Below, piece by piece: positions 39,666-50,215 of a stretch of 64,000 nt of DNA. Numbering within the stretch: position 1 is the first letter of the stretch; every line of letters begins with the position of its first letter. The notes below the pieces were generated by a model that saw only the letters and a list, made by a program, of their open reading frames with translations, was not told the origin of the DNA and searched no databases. The DNA comes from Sphingomonas hankookensis (lineage in GTDB: Bacteria; Pseudomonadota; Alphaproteobacteria; Sphingomonadales; Sphingomonadaceae): the NCBI RefSeq assembly GCF_028551275.1, contig NZ_CP117025.1, positions 1,979,501 through 2,043,500 on the forward strand. The letters run 5' to 3'. Both the position numbers and the translations under genes were made by a program.

Positions 39666-41468
39666 ATGCCCAGCTACACCCCGCCGGTCCGCGACACGCG
39701 CTTCATCCTCGACCATGTCCTGAAGATCGGCGACCATGCCGCGCTGCCGGGCTTCGCCAATGCCACGCCCGATACCGTGGAGGCGGTGCTGGAAGAGGGG
39801 GGGCGCTTCGTTGCCGAAGTGCTGTTCCCGCTCAACGCATCGGGTGACCAGCAGGGCTGTACCCGTCATGCCGATGGCAGCGTGACGACGCCTGAGGGGT
39901 TCAAGGATGCCTATCGCCGTTTCATCGAATCGGGCTGGGGCACGCTGTCGGCACCGGAGCAGTTCGGCGGGCAGGCGATGCCGCATGTCGTGGCGACCGC
40001 GTTCGAGGAATATCTGATTTCGGCCAACATGGCCTTTGCCATGTATCCGGGGCTGACCCATGGCGCGATTGCCGCGCTGCTGGTGAAGGGCAGCCCCGAA
40101 CAGCAGGCGATGTACGTGCCCAAGATGGTGTCGGGCGAATGGGGCGGCACCATGAACCTGACCGAGCCGCAATGCGGCACCGATCTGGGCCTTATCAAGA
40201 CGCGCGCAGTGCCGAACGACGACGGGTCGTGGGCGATCACCGGCACCAAGATCTTCATCTCGTCGGGCGAGCATGACCTGACCGACAACATCATCCACCT
40301 CGTCCTAGCCAAGACGCCGGGCGCGCCGGAAAGCTCGAAGGGGATTTCGCTGTTCGTGGTGCCCAAGTTCCTGGTGAACGAGGACGGGTCGCTGGGTGAT
40401 CGCAATCCGGTCAGCTGCGGTTCGATCGAACACAAGATGGGCATCCACGCCAATTCGACCTGCGTCATGAACTATGACGGGGCGAAGGGCTGGCTGGTCG
40501 GCGAGGAGATGAAGGGCCTTGCCGCCATGTTCATCATGATGAACGCCGCGCGGCTGGGTGTCGGGTTGCAGGGGCTGGGCGTGGCGGAAACCGCGTACCA
40601 GAACGCGGTGATCTATGCCGGCGACCGGCGGCAGGGGCGGGCGCTGACCGGCCCGAACGAGCCGGGCGAGAAGGCCGATACGCTGTTCGTCCATCCCGAT
40701 GTCCGCCGGATGCTGATGGAGGGGAAGGCGCTCACCGAGGGGCTGCGCGCGCTGTGCCTGTGGGGCGCGTTGCAGGTCGACCTCGCGCATATGAGCGAGG
40801 ACGCGGCGGCGCGTGAGCTGGCCGACGATCTGGTCGGGCTGCTGACCCCGGTCATCAAGGGCTATGGCACCGACAAGGGCTATGACGTCGCGACCAACGC
40901 GCAACAGGTCTATGGCGGCCATGGCTACATTGCCGAATGGGGCATGGAGCAGTATGTCCGCGATGCCCGGATCGCGATGATCTATGAAGGCACCAACGGC
41001 GTGCAGGCGATGGACCTGGTCGGGCGCAAGCTGGCGCAGAATGGCGGGCGCGCGATCCAGCATTTCTTCCGTATCGTCGCGGAAGAGATCGCGACCGCCA
41101 AGGGTGCCGACGCGACGCGCGACTTCGCCGAGCGTCTGGAGCGCGGACTCAAGGACCTGCAGGCGGCGACGATGTGGTTCATGGGCAATGGCATGCAGAA
41201 CCCGAACCATGTCGGGGCGGGCGCGCATTCCTACATGCACATCATGGGCATCGTCGCGACGGGCCTGATGTGGCTGCGGATGCTGACGGCGGCGGAAGCG
41301 CTGGCCGCGGCGGGCGAGGGCGATCCGGCGTTCATCGAGGCCAAGCGGGTGACCGCGCGCTTCTATGCCGAGCGGATCATTCCGGACACCGGCGCGCTGC
41401 GGCGGAAGATCGAAGGCGGGGCCGATGCGGTGATGGCGCTCGACCCGGCGCTGTTCGCGCGGGGGTAA
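39666..41468 (+). CDS. Acyl-CoA dehydrogenase, 600-residue class
   Basis: FAD-dependent acyl-CoA dehydrogenase of the long form (DmdC/AcdA-like) with the extra C-terminal domain. It carries [20 protein letters not shown], the substrate-binding segment [30 protein letters not shown] and, at the catalytic base region, [18 protein letters not shown]. Length 600 is typical of this subgroup. It is four bases from merR, whose final bases provide its ribosome-binding site (GAGAAGGA), so the two form an operon. Confidence 0.93.
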   Translation: MPSYTPPVRDTRFILDHVLKIGDHAALPGFANATPDTVEAVLEEGGRFVAEVLFPLNASGDQQGCTRHADGSVTTPEGFKDAYRRFIESGWGTLSAPEQFGGQAMPHVVATAFEEYLISANMAFAMYPGLTHGAIAALLVKGSPEQQAMYVPKMVSGEWGGTMNLTEPQCGTDLGLIKTRAVPNDDGSWAITGTKIFISSGEHDLTDNIIHLVLAKTPGAPESSKGISLFVVPKFLVNEDGSLGDRNPVSCGSIEHKMGIHANSTCVMNYDGAKGWLVGEEMKGLAAMFIMMNAARLGVGLQGLGVAETAYQNAVIYAGDRRQGRALTGPNEPGEKADTLFVHPDVRRMLMEGKALTEGLRALCLWGALQVDLAHMSEDAAARELADDLVGLLTPVIKGYGTDKGYDVATNAQQVYGGHGYIAEWGMEQYVRDARIAMIYEGTNGVQAMDLVGRKLAQNGGRAIQHFFRIVAEEIATAKGADATRDFAERLERGLKDLQAATMWFMGNGMQNPNHVGAGAHSYMHIMGIVATGLMWLRMLTAAEALAAAGEGDPAFIEAKRVTARFYAERIIPDTGALRRKIEGGADAVMALDPALFARG

Positions 41469-41484
41469 GGGGTTTCACAAACAT

Positions 41485-41567
41485 GTACCCCCGCGCAGGC
41501 GGGGGTCCAAGGTCGCAACCGGCACGTTGGCGTGTCGGGCTCTGGACCCCCGCCTGCGCGGGGGTAC
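41485..41567. repeat. Perfect 25-bp inverted repeat, family 2
   Basis: Two 25-base arms at 41485-41509 and 41543-41567 are perfect reverse complements; the arms begin GTACCCCCGCGCAGGCGGGG and end with the matching sequence. Each arm can also fold on itself. It lies between the convergent acyl-CoA dehydrogenase and purC genes, so it may act as a bidirectional terminator. A partial copy is at 61651-61672. Confidence 0.85.
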
Positions 41568-41590
41568 GTCATGTTGCAGGCGTTGTAGCC

Positions 41591-42370
41591 TTACTTCTCG
41601 CGCTTCTTGCGATGTGTCTCAAGGTCGAGCACCGCCGAATCCGCGCCTTCCGGCAACAGACCAAGCCGCCGCGCGACTTCCTGATACGCCTCGACCTCAC
41701 CACCGAGGTCACGACGGAAGCGATCCTTGTCGAGCTTTTCGTTAGTGGTCATGTCCCACAACCGGCAGCCATCGGGGCTGATTTCGTCGGCCAAAATGAT
41801 CCGGCTGAAATCATTGTCCCAAATGCGACCGAATTCGAGCTTGAAGTCGACCAGGCGGATGCCGATCCCGGCGAACAGGCCCGACAGGAAATCGTTCACC
41901 CGGATCGCCATGTCGGCCATCTCGTGCAGTTCGTCCTGCGCCGCCCAGCCGAAGCACAGGATATGTTCGTCCGACACCATCGGATCGCCGAGTGCGTCGT
42001 CCTTGTAATAATATTCGATGATCGTGCGCGGAAGCTGCTGGCCCTCCTCGATACCCAGCCGCTTGCTGATCGAACCGGCCGCGACATTGCGTACCACGAC
42101 CTCGATCGGCACGATCTCGACCTGCCGGATCAGCTGCTCGCGCATGTTCAGGCGCCGGATGAAGTGGGTCGGCACGCCGATATTGCCGAGCAGCGTGAAG
42201 ACATGCTCGGAAATCCGGTTGTTCAGCACGCCCTTGCCGTTGATCGTGCCCTTTTTCTGGGCGTTGAAGGCGGTGGCGTCGTCCTTGAAATACTGGATCA
42301 GCGTACCCGGTTCCGGACCCTCATAAAGGATCTTTGCCTTGCCTTCGTAGATCTGGCGGCGGCGAGCCAT
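41591..42370 (-). CDS. purC: Phosphoribosylaminoimidazole-succinocarboxamide synthase
   Basis: SAICAR synthetase of the purine pathway. The 259 residues match family length: [20 protein letters not shown], the [20 protein letters not shown] segment, [20 protein letters not shown] and [15 protein letters not shown]. The ATG at 42370 opens [15 protein letters not shown]. It is alone, with convergent acyl-CoA dehydrogenase on one side. Confidence 0.97.
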   Translation of the reverse strand: MARRRQIYEGKAKILYEGPEPGTLIQYFKDDATAFNAQKKGTINGKGVLNNRISEHVFTLLGNIGVPTHFIRRLNMREQLIRQVEIVPIEVVVRNVAAGSISKRLGIEEGQQLPRTIIEYYYKDDALGDPMVSDEHILCFGWAAQDELHEMADMAIRVNDFLSGLFAGIGIRLVDFKLEFGRIWDNDFSRIILADEISPDGCRLWDMTTNEKLDKDRFRRDLGGEVEAYQEVARRLGLLPEGADSAVLDLETHRKKREK

Positions 42371-42464
42371 GCGATTCCCTTCAACGAAACGGCATGGGCC
42401 AGAGCGATTATGTCCGGCCCCCTGCGGAAAGCCGCCGCATAGCCGAAGGGGGCCGCTCGCGCAA

Positions 42465-43271
42465 TCAGCCCGCGAGGGGGACCCGCTTCGGCAGCAGCGG
42501 CCGGACGCGGCGCCACAGCAGCAATCCGAGCAACGCCAGCGCCAAGGGCGGCAGGGTAAGGCCGATCAGGGCAAGTGCGGTGCCGATGGTCCAGCGCGCC
42601 GAGGCGACCGACAGGTCGGCGGCGCGGGTGAAGGGCGATGCCGGATCGAAGCTGCGGATCGCCTCGCCCGATCGATAGTCGAACACCACCGGCGTTGCGG
42701 CAAGCGCGGGCCGCTGTTCGGCGATGGCGGCGCCAGCCTCCCGTTCCGATCCGACGGCGGCGGCGCGTTGTCGTTCCAGTTCGGCGCGGGCTTCGCGACT
42801 GGTAGTGCCGCTGCGGGCGTCGATCGCCGAGCGGTCGGCGGTTGCGGCATCGCGCGCCTGTGCCAGCTGGTCGATCTTCGCGCCGGCGTCTTCGCCGGTG
42901 ATTTCTGAATCGAGCAGCATGCCCTCGGCACCTTCGACCCCGCGAATACCGTCGCGCCCGAAGCTGCGGGCAAGTTCCGGGGCAAGCGAGAAGCCGAGCA
43001 TTGCGGAAATCTCGTTATCCTCGCTGCGGGTATAGCGCATCGCGGTGATCCGGCAGCGCGCGATGCCGAGCCGTTCGCAGGCGGCGGCATGCGCCTCCTG
43101 CACGGCGGCGATCCGTGCGGCGGGCAGGCGGAAGCCGTAGCGATAGCTGAAGGCGACACCGGGTGCGGCGGTGACGTCGACGCCGGGGGCGGCCTGTTCG
43201 GACGGGTCGCCGGGCGCTTGGCTGCAACCGGCAACGACCAGCAGGGCGAATAAGGAAGCGCGATATCGCAT
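42465..43271 (-). CDS. DUF4349 lipoprotein
   Basis: A 268-residue protein. A lipoprotein signal ends in [10 protein letters not shown], so Cys16 should be lipidated. A predicted helical region ([20 protein letters not shown]) precedes one C-terminal membrane helix ([18 protein letters not shown]). [18 protein letters not shown] and [17 protein letters not shown] fit DUF4349 proteins. Two of the few cysteines, CERLGIARC, may pair. Function unknown. Confidence 0.8.
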   Translation of the reverse strand: MRYRASLFALLVVAGCSQAPGDPSEQAAPGVDVTAAPGVAFSYRYGFRLPAARIAAVQEAHAAACERLGIARCRITAMRYTRSEDNEISAMLGFSLAPELARSFGRDGIRGVEGAEGMLLDSEITGEDAGAKIDQLAQARDAATADRSAIDARSGTTSREARAELERQRAAAVGSEREAGAAIAEQRPALAATPVVFDYRSGEAIRSFDPASPFTRAADLSVASARWTIGTALALIGLTLPPLALALLGLLLWRRVRPLLPKRVPLAG

Positions 43272-43324
43272 GATCCACCTTTGCCTTAATTGAGGCCAAA
43301 ATGTGGCTCAATCATGGCAATGTG

Positions 43325-44200
43325 TCAAATTTCCAGTTGTCTGCCGGGAGATGCAGCGCGCCAGACAAGGTTGATCGCCGCCTCCCAGGCCGGCGTTCCG
43401 GGGGAGATCAGCTCGACATGGCCCGTATCGGCGACCTCGTGGACGGTGACCTCGTCACCCTTCTCCTGCGCCATAGTGGCAAAGGCCGGCGCCATCCGTG
43501 CCGGCACGATCCGGTCGTCGCGTCCGTTGAGAAGGTCGACCGGCACGCCGATCGGAAGCAGGCACGGCACCGACGTGTCGGCGAAGCGATCGGGCCGGTC
43601 GCCGACCAAGCGGGCGATGACATCGGTGCCGCAACCATTGTCGGGGCTCGATTCGACTGCGGCCAGATCGGGCAGGCCGCCCAGGCTGACGACATGGGCG
43701 ATCGGCAGCGGGTCGCCGTCCGCCAGCACGCTCCCGACCGGCAGGCGGTGGCGGGCAGCAAGCCACAAGGCAAGATGACCGCCCGCCGAATGTCCGACCG
43801 CGACGACCCGCGACAGGTCGAGGTGACAGGCATCGGCATGGTCGCGCAGCAGGTCGGCCGCTGCGGCGACGTCGCGGAAGGTGCCCGGATAGCCGCCTCC
43901 GTCGCGGTCGACTCCGCGATAGTCGATGTTCCACACCGCAAAGCCCCGGTCGCGCAGGTCGCCTGCGGCCCAGTCCATCAGCCGCCGGTCGGCGATCGCG
44001 CTCTGCCAGCATCCACCATGAACCATCAGGATCGTCGGCCAGCGGCCCTTTGTCGTGCCCTTCGGCAGCCACAGATCGACCACCTGCAAACTGTCGCCGC
44101 CGTAGCGGAAAACATGATCCGGTTCGGATCGGGGGCGCCCGGTCAGGTCGGGCCAGGTCATCGGAACCCAGGGACGGTCCGGCGTAACGGATTGTGACAT
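43325..44200 (-). CDS. Alpha/beta hydrolase, acetylxylan-esterase/arylformamidase-like
   Basis: A 291-residue protein from ATG 44200 (MSQSVTPDRPWVPM). The oxyanion segment LMVHGGCWQ and the nucleophile motif VGHSAGGHLALWLA (Ser in GHSAG) are clear; the acidic and His residues are in LNGRDDRIVP and DTGHVELISP. It looks like the alpha/beta hydrolase family that includes kynurenine formamidase-like and BD-FAE esterases. Substrate uncertain. Divergent from tetR, which probably represses it. Confidence 0.8.
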   Translation of the reverse strand: MSQSVTPDRPWVPMTWPDLTGRPRSEPDHVFRYGGDSLQVVDLWLPKGTTKGRWPTILMVHGGCWQSAIADRRLMDWAAGDLRDRGFAVWNIDYRGVDRDGGGYPGTFRDVAAAADLLRDHADACHLDLSRVVAVGHSAGGHLALWLAARHRLPVGSVLADGDPLPIAHVVSLGGLPDLAAVESSPDNGCGTDVIARLVGDRPDRFADTSVPCLLPIGVPVDLLNGRDDRIVPARMAPAFATMAQEKGDEVTVHEVADTGHVELISPGTPAWEAAINLVWRAASPGRQLEI

Positions 44201-44234
44201 GAAGAAAATCTGCAACAGCCGACAGAAAACAACA

Positions 44235-44250
44235 ATGCTGTCGACAACAT
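44235..44250. promoter_or_regulatory. Candidate TetR operator in the divergent gap
   Basis: Imperfect palindrome ATGCTGTC-GACAACAT (7 of 8 pairs) centred between the hydrolase and tetR genes. A TATAAT begins three bases downstream on the plus strand, so a bound repressor would cover the promoter. Confidence 0.5.
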
Positions 44251-44343
44251 CGTATAATAAATTTGTGCGTATCCGGCTGGTTGGGTAAGAAGCGGTTGGG
44301 GAAAGACTTTGCTATCCGGGGAGATAGCCGCAGGGGGCGTTGC

Positions 44344-44925
44344 GTGGGTAGAATTCGTACGATCGAGCGGGACAAGCTGTTGGACGCTGCCGAGGCGGTA
44401 ACGATGGAAAAGGGGCCGGCCGGCCTGACCATCGCCGCCGTTGCCGAACGCATGGGCATCACCAATGGCGGGGTACAGTACAGCTTTCGCAGCAAGGAAT
44501 CGCTGATCGCGGCGATGTTCGAACGCTGGCAGGAAGAATATGCCGAACACATGATCGAACTGGGTGCGGTGCCGGACGATGAAGTGTCACGGATCCGGGC
44601 ACATATTGCCTATGGTTCGAACTATGACGACCGGTCGCGGCGGGGCGCGCCGACGCTGCTCGTCTCGCTGCTCAATTCGCCACAGCACATGGTGCAGGTG
44701 CGGCGCTGGTATCGCAATCGATTGGATGCGATCGACGTGTCGACCGACGAGGGGCGCTGGCTGCGGCTCGCCTTTCTGGCGATGGAAGGGGCGTTCCTGA
44801 TGCGCCTGTTCGGCCTGGTCGAGATGGACAGCGACGAGTGGCGCTCGATCGTCGCCGATGTCTGGGCATTGTGCGACGGAAAACTGCCGCAGGCGCAGGA
44901 CGCTCCGGGCCGACAGGCCGCCTGA
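44344..44925 (+). CDS. TetR-family transcriptional regulator
   Basis: A 193-residue regulator. The N-terminal HTH is LTIAAVAERMGITNGGVQYSF; the C-terminal ligand-binding domain is helical and unassigned. GTG at 44344 (MGRIRTIERDKLLDAAEAVT) is preferred, with an AGGGGG upstream; an upstream extension would add basic residues not seen in the family. Divergent from the alpha/beta hydrolase with a palindrome between them. Confidence 0.88.
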   Translation: MGRIRTIERDKLLDAAEAVTMEKGPAGLTIAAVAERMGITNGGVQYSFRSKESLIAAMFERWQEEYAEHMIELGAVPDDEVSRIRAHIAYGSNYDDRSRRGAPTLLVSLLNSPQHMVQVRRWYRNRLDAIDVSTDEGRWLRLAFLAMEGAFLMRLFGLVEMDSDEWRSIVADVWALCDGKLPQAQDAPGRQAA

Positions 44926-44985
44926 TCCCGGTTCGTTCCATTTCGCCCCTCGCAGGGGTCGCATTCCCCTGCTATCGCATCCGCG

Positions 44986-47238
44986 ATGGCAAGTGATCTG
45001 ACCGACCCCGCGACGCCGATCGGCGTGTTCGACGCACCGTTTGACAGCGCCCTGTCCGAACGATATCTCGTCTATGCGCTGTCGACGATCACCGCCCGGT
45101 CGCTGCCCGACGTCCGCGACGGGTTGAAGCCGGTGCACCGCCGCCTGCTATGGGCGATGCGGCTGCTGAAGCTGGACCCCGCATCGGGGTACAAGAAATG
45201 CGCGCGCGTCGTCGGCGACGTGATCGGCAAATACCACCCGCATGGCGACCAGTCGGTCTATGACGCGATGGTCCGCCTCGCGCAGGATTTCGCGCTGCGC
45301 TACCCGCTGGTCGACGGGCAGGGCAATTTCGGCAATATCGACGGCGATAATGCCGCTGCGTACCGGTATACCGAGGCACGGCTGACGCAGGTCGCGATCG
45401 ACCTGATGGCGGGCCTGGACGAAGACGCGACCGATTTCCGCCCCACCTATAATGGCGAGGAGCAGGAGCCGGAGCTGTTCCCCGGCATGTTCCCCAACCT
45501 GCTGGCCAATGGTGCCAGCGGGATCGCGGTCGGCATGGCGACCAGCGTGCCGCCGCACAATGCCGCCGAATTGTTCGACGCGGCGATCGTGCTGGTCGAT
45601 CAGCCCGAGGCGGACGACGCGGCGGTGCTGGCGCATGTCCGGGGGCCGGATTTCCCGACCGGCGGCATCGTGGTCGATTCGCCCGCAGCGATCCGCGAAT
45701 CCTATGCCACCGGACGCGGTGGCTTCCGGGTGCGCGCCCGGCACGAGATCGAGCGGGAAAAGGGCGGCGGCTGGCAGATCGTCATCACCGAAATTCCCTA
45801 CGGCGTGCAGAAGGGCAAGCTGATCGAACAGATCGCGGCGCTGATCAACGACAAGAAGCTGCCGATCCTGACCGATGTCCGCGACGAATCGGATGCCGAG
45901 ATCCGCATCGTGCTCGAACCGCGCAGCCGGACCGTCGACCCACAGGTGCTGATGGACGGGCTGTTCCGCCTGACCGACCTCGAAACGCGGGTGCCGCTCA
46001 ACCTCAACGTTCTGGACAAGGACCGCACCCCGCGCGTGATGCCGCTGCGCGAGGCGTTGAAGGCGTGGGTCGATCACCAGTTCGTCGTGCTGCGCCGGCG
46101 CAGCGAACACCGGCTGGCGAAGATCGCCGACCGGATCGAGCTGCTCGACGGCTATCTTGCCGCCTATCTCAACCTCGACCGGGTGATCGCGATCATCCGG
46201 ACCGAGGACGAACCGAAACCGGTGCTGATCGCCGAGTTCAGCCTGACCGACCGGCAGGCGGAGGCGATCCTCAACATGCGGCTGCGCTCCCTGCGCAAGC
46301 TGGAGGAAATGGAAATCCGCGGCGAGCGGGCGAAGCTGGAAAAGGAGCAGGCCGAACTGACCCTGCTGCTGTCGAGCGATGCGCGGCAGCGCACCCGGAT
46401 GAAGCGCGACCTGACCAGGATGCGCGACCGCTACGGCCATGAAACGCCGCTGGGCAAGCGCCGGACGACGGTCGAGGAAGCCGCCCCCGCGCGCGAAATC
46501 CCGGCCGAGGCGATGATCGAGCGCGAGCCGCTGACCGTCATCCTGTCGCAGCGCGGCTGGGTACGGGCGCTGCGCGGCCATGTCGACCTGGCCTCGGCCG
46601 ATACCGCGCGGTTCAAGGAAGGCGACGGGCCGGCCTTCGCCTTCCATGCGCATACCACCGACAAGCTGTTGCTGGCGACCGATGGCGGACGTTTCTACAC
46701 GCTGGGCGCGGACAAGCTGCCGGGCGGGCGCGGCTTTGGCGAACCGGTGCGCGCGATGATCGACCTCGATGGCGATGCACGGATCGTCGGACTGTCGCGG
46801 GCGGCGGCGTCCGACCGGCTGTTGCTGGCGGCGACCGACGGGCGCGGCTTCGCGGTCCGGGTGGCCGATGTGCTGGCCGAGACGCGCAAGGGCAAGCAGG
46901 TCATGTCGCCGCGTCCGGGCGCGAAGCTGAAGGTCGTCCGCCCGATCGCGGCGGAGGACGATTATGTCGCGTCGATCGGCGACAACCGCAAGCTGGTGCT
47001 GTTCCCGCTGACCGAACTGGCGGAAATGGCGCGTGGGCAGGGGGTGCAGCTGCAACGCTTCCGCGATGGCGGACTGTCCGATGCACGCACGCTACGCTTT
47101 GCCGACGGGCTGCACTGGACGATGGGCGGCGAGACCGGGCGGATGCGGACCGAAAGCGACCTGTCGCCATGGCGCGCCGCGCGCGGTGCCGCCGGACGGA
47201 TGCCGCCCAACGGATTTCCCCGCGACAATCGTTTTTGA
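44986..47238 (+). CDS. parC: DNA topoisomerase IV subunit A
   Basis: Decatenates sister chromosomes with ParE. The 750-residue protein has the catalytic Tyr128 in AYRYTEARL and the six-bladed C-terminal propeller repeats. In the quinolone-determining region, [14 protein letters not shown] has Gln89 where E. coli ParC has Ser80. The ATG at 44986 gives [20 protein letters not shown]. GyrA would be longer, with a GyrA-box, which I do not see, so ParC is the better call. Confidence 0.95.
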   Translation: MASDLTDPATPIGVFDAPFDSALSERYLVYALSTITARSLPDVRDGLKPVHRRLLWAMRLLKLDPASGYKKCARVVGDVIGKYHPHGDQSVYDAMVRLAQDFALRYPLVDGQGNFGNIDGDNAAAYRYTEARLTQVAIDLMAGLDEDATDFRPTYNGEEQEPELFPGMFPNLLANGASGIAVGMATSVPPHNAAELFDAAIVLVDQPEADDAAVLAHVRGPDFPTGGIVVDSPAAIRESYATGRGGFRVRARHEIEREKGGGWQIVITEIPYGVQKGKLIEQIAALINDKKLPILTDVRDESDAEIRIVLEPRSRTVDPQVLMDGLFRLTDLETRVPLNLNVLDKDRTPRVMPLREALKAWVDHQFVVLRRRSEHRLAKIADRIELLDGYLAAYLNLDRVIAIIRTEDEPKPVLIAEFSLTDRQAEAILNMRLRSLRKLEEMEIRGERAKLEKEQAELTLLLSSDARQRTRMKRDLTRMRDRYGHETPLGKRRTTVEEAAPAREIPAEAMIEREPLTVILSQRGWVRALRGHVDLASADTARFKEGDGPAFAFHAHTTDKLLLATDGGRFYTLGADKLPGGRGFGEPVRAMIDLDGDARIVGLSRAAASDRLLLAATDGRGFAVRVADVLAETRKGKQVMSPRPGAKLKVVRPIAAEDDYVASIGDNRKLVLFPLTELAEMARGQGVQLQRFRDGGLSDARTLRFADGLHWTMGGETGRMRTESDLSPWRAARGAAGRMPPNGFPRDNRF

Positions 47239-47293
47239 TCGAACCGTATTCGGTTTCAGAAGCTTTTAACCTCCGTCGGCCATAGCGGTAGCA

Positions 47294-49048
47294 ATGGCGT
47301 TCGGCAGGCAGATATTTTCGGCGTTCAGGTCGCAGGCGTTCCCGATCCCGGAGCAGGGCGTGCGGATTCCGTTCGCCGACCTGTCCGCCTGCCAATTGGA
47401 CGCGACGCCCGCGCTCGATCCGCGCGAAGCCATTCTCGACCTGTTGCCGGTGCCGACGGCGATCGCGTCGGTCGTATCGGGCGCGGTCGTGTTCGATACG
47501 GTGAATATCGCCTTTCGCGCGGCCGGCTTTGCGGCGCGTGAAGGGCGGGCCGCGCTGCTGAACGAAATCGGCGACCAGATTCTCGTGTTCCTGCTGTCGG
47601 GCGATACCCGGCGGCGGATGGCGCTGCGGCTCGGTGATGCGGTCGATAGCCGCCATTATGACGTGACGCTCGCCCGGCGGGAGGAATCGGCCGGTACGCC
47701 GCGCTGTATCATGTCGCTGGTCGACCAGACCCCGGAACAGCGCACCGAAACCAGCCTGCGTCGCGAAATGAACACCGATTCGCTGACCGGCCTACCGAAC
47801 CGCACAGGCTTCGGCGATCTGGTCGAGGAACGCGTCGCGACGGGCGACCGGGCGCGCTATGCGGTGCTGGCGATCAACCTCGACCGGTTCAGCCGGGTCA
47901 ATGCCTGTATGGGATCGCTGTCGGGCGACGAATTGCTGATCTCCGTGGCGCGCCGGTTCAAGGGCGTACTGCGCAGTTCCGACGTGCTGGCGCGGACCGG
48001 CGGGGACGAGTTCGCCGTGCTGTTGGGCCTGCGCGACGGGGCCGACGACGCGCTGCACGCCGCGACCCGGCTGCAACAGGCGTTGATCCAGCCGTTCCAG
48101 CTGTCCGACTTCACCATTCGGGTCGAATGTTCGATCGGCATCGCGTTGGCCGAGGATAGCGATGCCGAGGCGGAGGACGTGATCCGCCACGCACAGTTCG
48201 CGGTCAAGCGATCGAAACGGACCGGCCAGACCGAGGTCTATCGCCCGCACCTGTTCGACATCGTGCGCAGCCAGTTTTCGATCGAGACCCAGCTGCGGCA
48301 TGCGCTGGAGGCGCGCCAGCTCCACCTCGCATTCCAGCCGATCTGCGACCTGTCCAACGGCCGGATCAGCAGTTTCGAAGCGCTCGCCCGCTGGCGGACG
48401 GCCGAAGGCGAAAACATCTCGCCGGTCGATTTCATCCCGGTCGCCGAGGAATCGGGCCTGATCGTCCCGCTCGGCCGCTGGGCGATGGACGAGGCGGCGC
48501 GCACGCTGTCCGACTGGGACCGGATGGCGGGCGGCGATTGTGGCGCACGGATGGCGGTCAACCTGTCGGCGGTGCAATTGCAGCGCGACAATGTCGAGGC
48601 GATGTTCGCCGAGGTGCTGGCACAGCACCAGCTGTCCGGCCACCGCTTCACCATCGAACTGACCGAAAGCGCGTTCGTCGTCGATCCCGACCGGACGCTG
48701 CGGACCATGCTGGCGCTGAAGGAAATGGGCGCGCAGATCGCGATGGACGATTTCGGCACCGGCTATTCCAACCTCGCCTATCTGCAGAAGCTGCCGATCG
48801 ACAAGCTGAAGATCGACCGCAGCTTCATTACCGGCATGCTCGCCGATCGCGACAAGGTGGCGATCGTGCGCGCGATCCTCAGCCTTGCGCAGGCGTTGGG
48901 GCTGCGGACGACGGCCGAGGGGATCGAGACGCAGGAGCTGGAACACACGCTGGTCGCGCTCGGCTGCGCCTTCGGGCAGGGCTATTTCTATTCGCGGCCG
49001 ATCGATGCGGACGCGGCTTACGCGTTGCTGCTCGCCCGCAACGCCTGA
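47294..49048 (+). CDS. GGDEF-EAL protein with PAS-like sensor
   Basis: A 584-residue cyclic-di-GMP enzyme. A PAS-like sensor occupies about residues 46-147, the GGDEF domain about 155-310 and the EAL domain about 325-575. GGDEF itself is intact at 236-240, with I-site RSSD at 227-230; EAL is at 362-364 and DDFGTGYS is later. It could make or break cyclic di-GMP. No membrane helix is seen, so it is cytoplasmic. It is convergent with cca, overlapping by 31 bases. Confidence 0.92.
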   Translation: MAFGRQIFSAFRSQAFPIPEQGVRIPFADLSACQLDATPALDPREAILDLLPVPTAIASVVSGAVVFDTVNIAFRAAGFAAREGRAALLNEIGDQILVFLLSGDTRRRMALRLGDAVDSRHYDVTLARREESAGTPRCIMSLVDQTPEQRTETSLRREMNTDSLTGLPNRTGFGDLVEERVATGDRARYAVLAINLDRFSRVNACMGSLSGDELLISVARRFKGVLRSSDVLARTGGDEFAVLLGLRDGADDALHAATRLQQALIQPFQLSDFTIRVECSIGIALAEDSDAEAEDVIRHAQFAVKRSKRTGQTEVYRPHLFDIVRSQFSIETQLRHALEARQLHLAFQPICDLSNGRISSFEALARWRTAEGENISPVDFIPVAEESGLIVPLGRWAMDEAARTLSDWDRMAGGDCGARMAVNLSAVQLQRDNVEAMFAEVLAQHQLSGHRFTIELTESAFVVDPDRTLRTMLALKEMGAQIAMDDFGTGYSNLAYLQKLPIDKLKIDRSFITGMLADRDKVAIVRAILSLAQALGLRTTAEGIETQELEHTLVALGCAFGQGYFYSRPIDADAAYALLLARNA

Positions 49049-50154
49049 TCCACCACGGCATCGGCGATGGCCGCGGTCCGCTCGGCGTCGGGGAAACCCT
49101 CGGCGATCCAGCGATCCTCGACCTGCCGCAGCGCCCGCGCAACGTCGGGGCCGCGCGCTAGGCCGCGTTCGACCAGCGCCCCGCCAGTCAGCGGCAGGCT
49201 CGGCCGCGTCCAGCCGGCGACCTTCTCCGCCGCCGCCGGATCGCCGGTCAGCAGCAGGCGGTCGACGGCGCTCTCCACCCCCAGGCGATAGCCCAGCGCC
49301 AACGGATGGTCAGCCGCGTCGCCCAGCGCAACGGCGACGCGCTTGCGCTGGGCATTGGACAGTTTAAGCCGGGCGGTGACCCCTTCCGCATTGCCGGTAT
49401 CGAGCAACGCGGCGAGGCGACGGATCGGGTCGGGCGCGAGGCCCGCCGCCGCTTCTGCCGCGACCAGTGCGGCCAGACGGTCGACCGCGGCTCCGTCGAG
49501 TTCGGGCAGCACCGGTTGCCAGATCGCGTTATCGACCATCAGCCACAGCACGCCGACCGCATCGCGCGCGACCAGGAGCTTGAGCAGTTCGTCGGCGATC
49601 CGCTCCCGCGACAGCGCCATCAGGTCGTTGGCCCGCGCGACGCAGGCCGCCAATCCCTCGGCATCGGGCGTATCGCCGAACCGCGCGAGGAAGCGGAAGA
49701 AGCGCAGGATGCGCAGATGATCCTCGGCGATACGGCGCAATGGATCGCCGATGAAGCGGACGCGCCCGGCGCGCAGGTCGGCGATCCCGCCGAAATAATC
49801 GTGCAGCCGATGATCGCCCATGTCCGCGTAGAGCGCGTTCATCGTGAAATCGCGGCGGGCGGCATCGGCCTGCCAGTCGTCGGTGAAGGCGACCTCGGCA
49901 TGCCGGCCGTCGGTGCTCACGTCGCGGCGCAGCGTCGTCACCTCGACGACCGTGCCGTCGGCGACCGCGGTGATCGTGCCATGCACGATTCCCGTGGGCA
50001 CCGCCTTGATTCCGGCGGCCTGCAGCCGGCGGACGACTTCCTGCGGCGGATGGATCGTCGCGACGTCGATGTCGGCGACCGCAAGGCCCAGCAGCGTGTC
50101 GCGCACCGCGCCACCGACATAGCGCGCCGCGCCCTCCTCGGCACCGAGCGCCAT
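49018..50154 (-). CDS. cca: CCA tRNA nucleotidyltransferase; 5' end may be frameshifted
   Basis: Adds or repairs the CCA end of tRNA. The 378 residues from ATG 50154 contain RYVGGAVRDTLLG, the nucleotidyl-transfer DxD in VADIDVATI, RRDFTMNALY and EDHLRILRFFRFLARFG, with a C-terminal helical domain. Upstream, an ATG at 50225 opens MAVNEPTTLPP in another frame; adding one base to a C5 run (about 50195-50200) would join it to ADWTQRPGLDRLAMALGAEE, a plausible N-terminus. Overlaps the convergent GGDEF-EAL gene. The nudix gene ends just ahead, so these were probably an operon. Confidence 0.88.
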   Translation of the reverse strand: MALGAEEGAARYVGGAVRDTLLGLAVADIDVATIHPPQEVVRRLQAAGIKAVPTGIVHGTITAVADGTVVEVTTLRRDVSTDGRHAEVAFTDDWQADAARRDFTMNALYADMGDHRLHDYFGGIADLRAGRVRFIGDPLRRIAEDHLRILRFFRFLARFGDTPDAEGLAACVARANDLMALSRERIADELLKLLVARDAVGVLWLMVDNAIWQPVLPELDGAAVDRLAALVAAEAAAGLAPDPIRRLAALLDTGNAEGVTARLKLSNAQRKRVAVALGDAADHPLALGYRLGVESAVDRLLLTGDPAAAEKVAGWTRPSLPLTGGALVERGLARGPDVARALRQVEDRWIAEGFPDAERTAAIADAVVDQALRASSNA

Positions 50155-50215
50155 GGCCAGCCGGTCGAGGCCGGGCCGCTGCGTCCAGTCGGCGGGGGCA
50201 GGGTGGTGGGTTCGT

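Noticed and set aside
45148-47055. Long minus-strand frame opposite parC
   Set aside because: Shadow of parC, which has all expected topoisomerase motifs.
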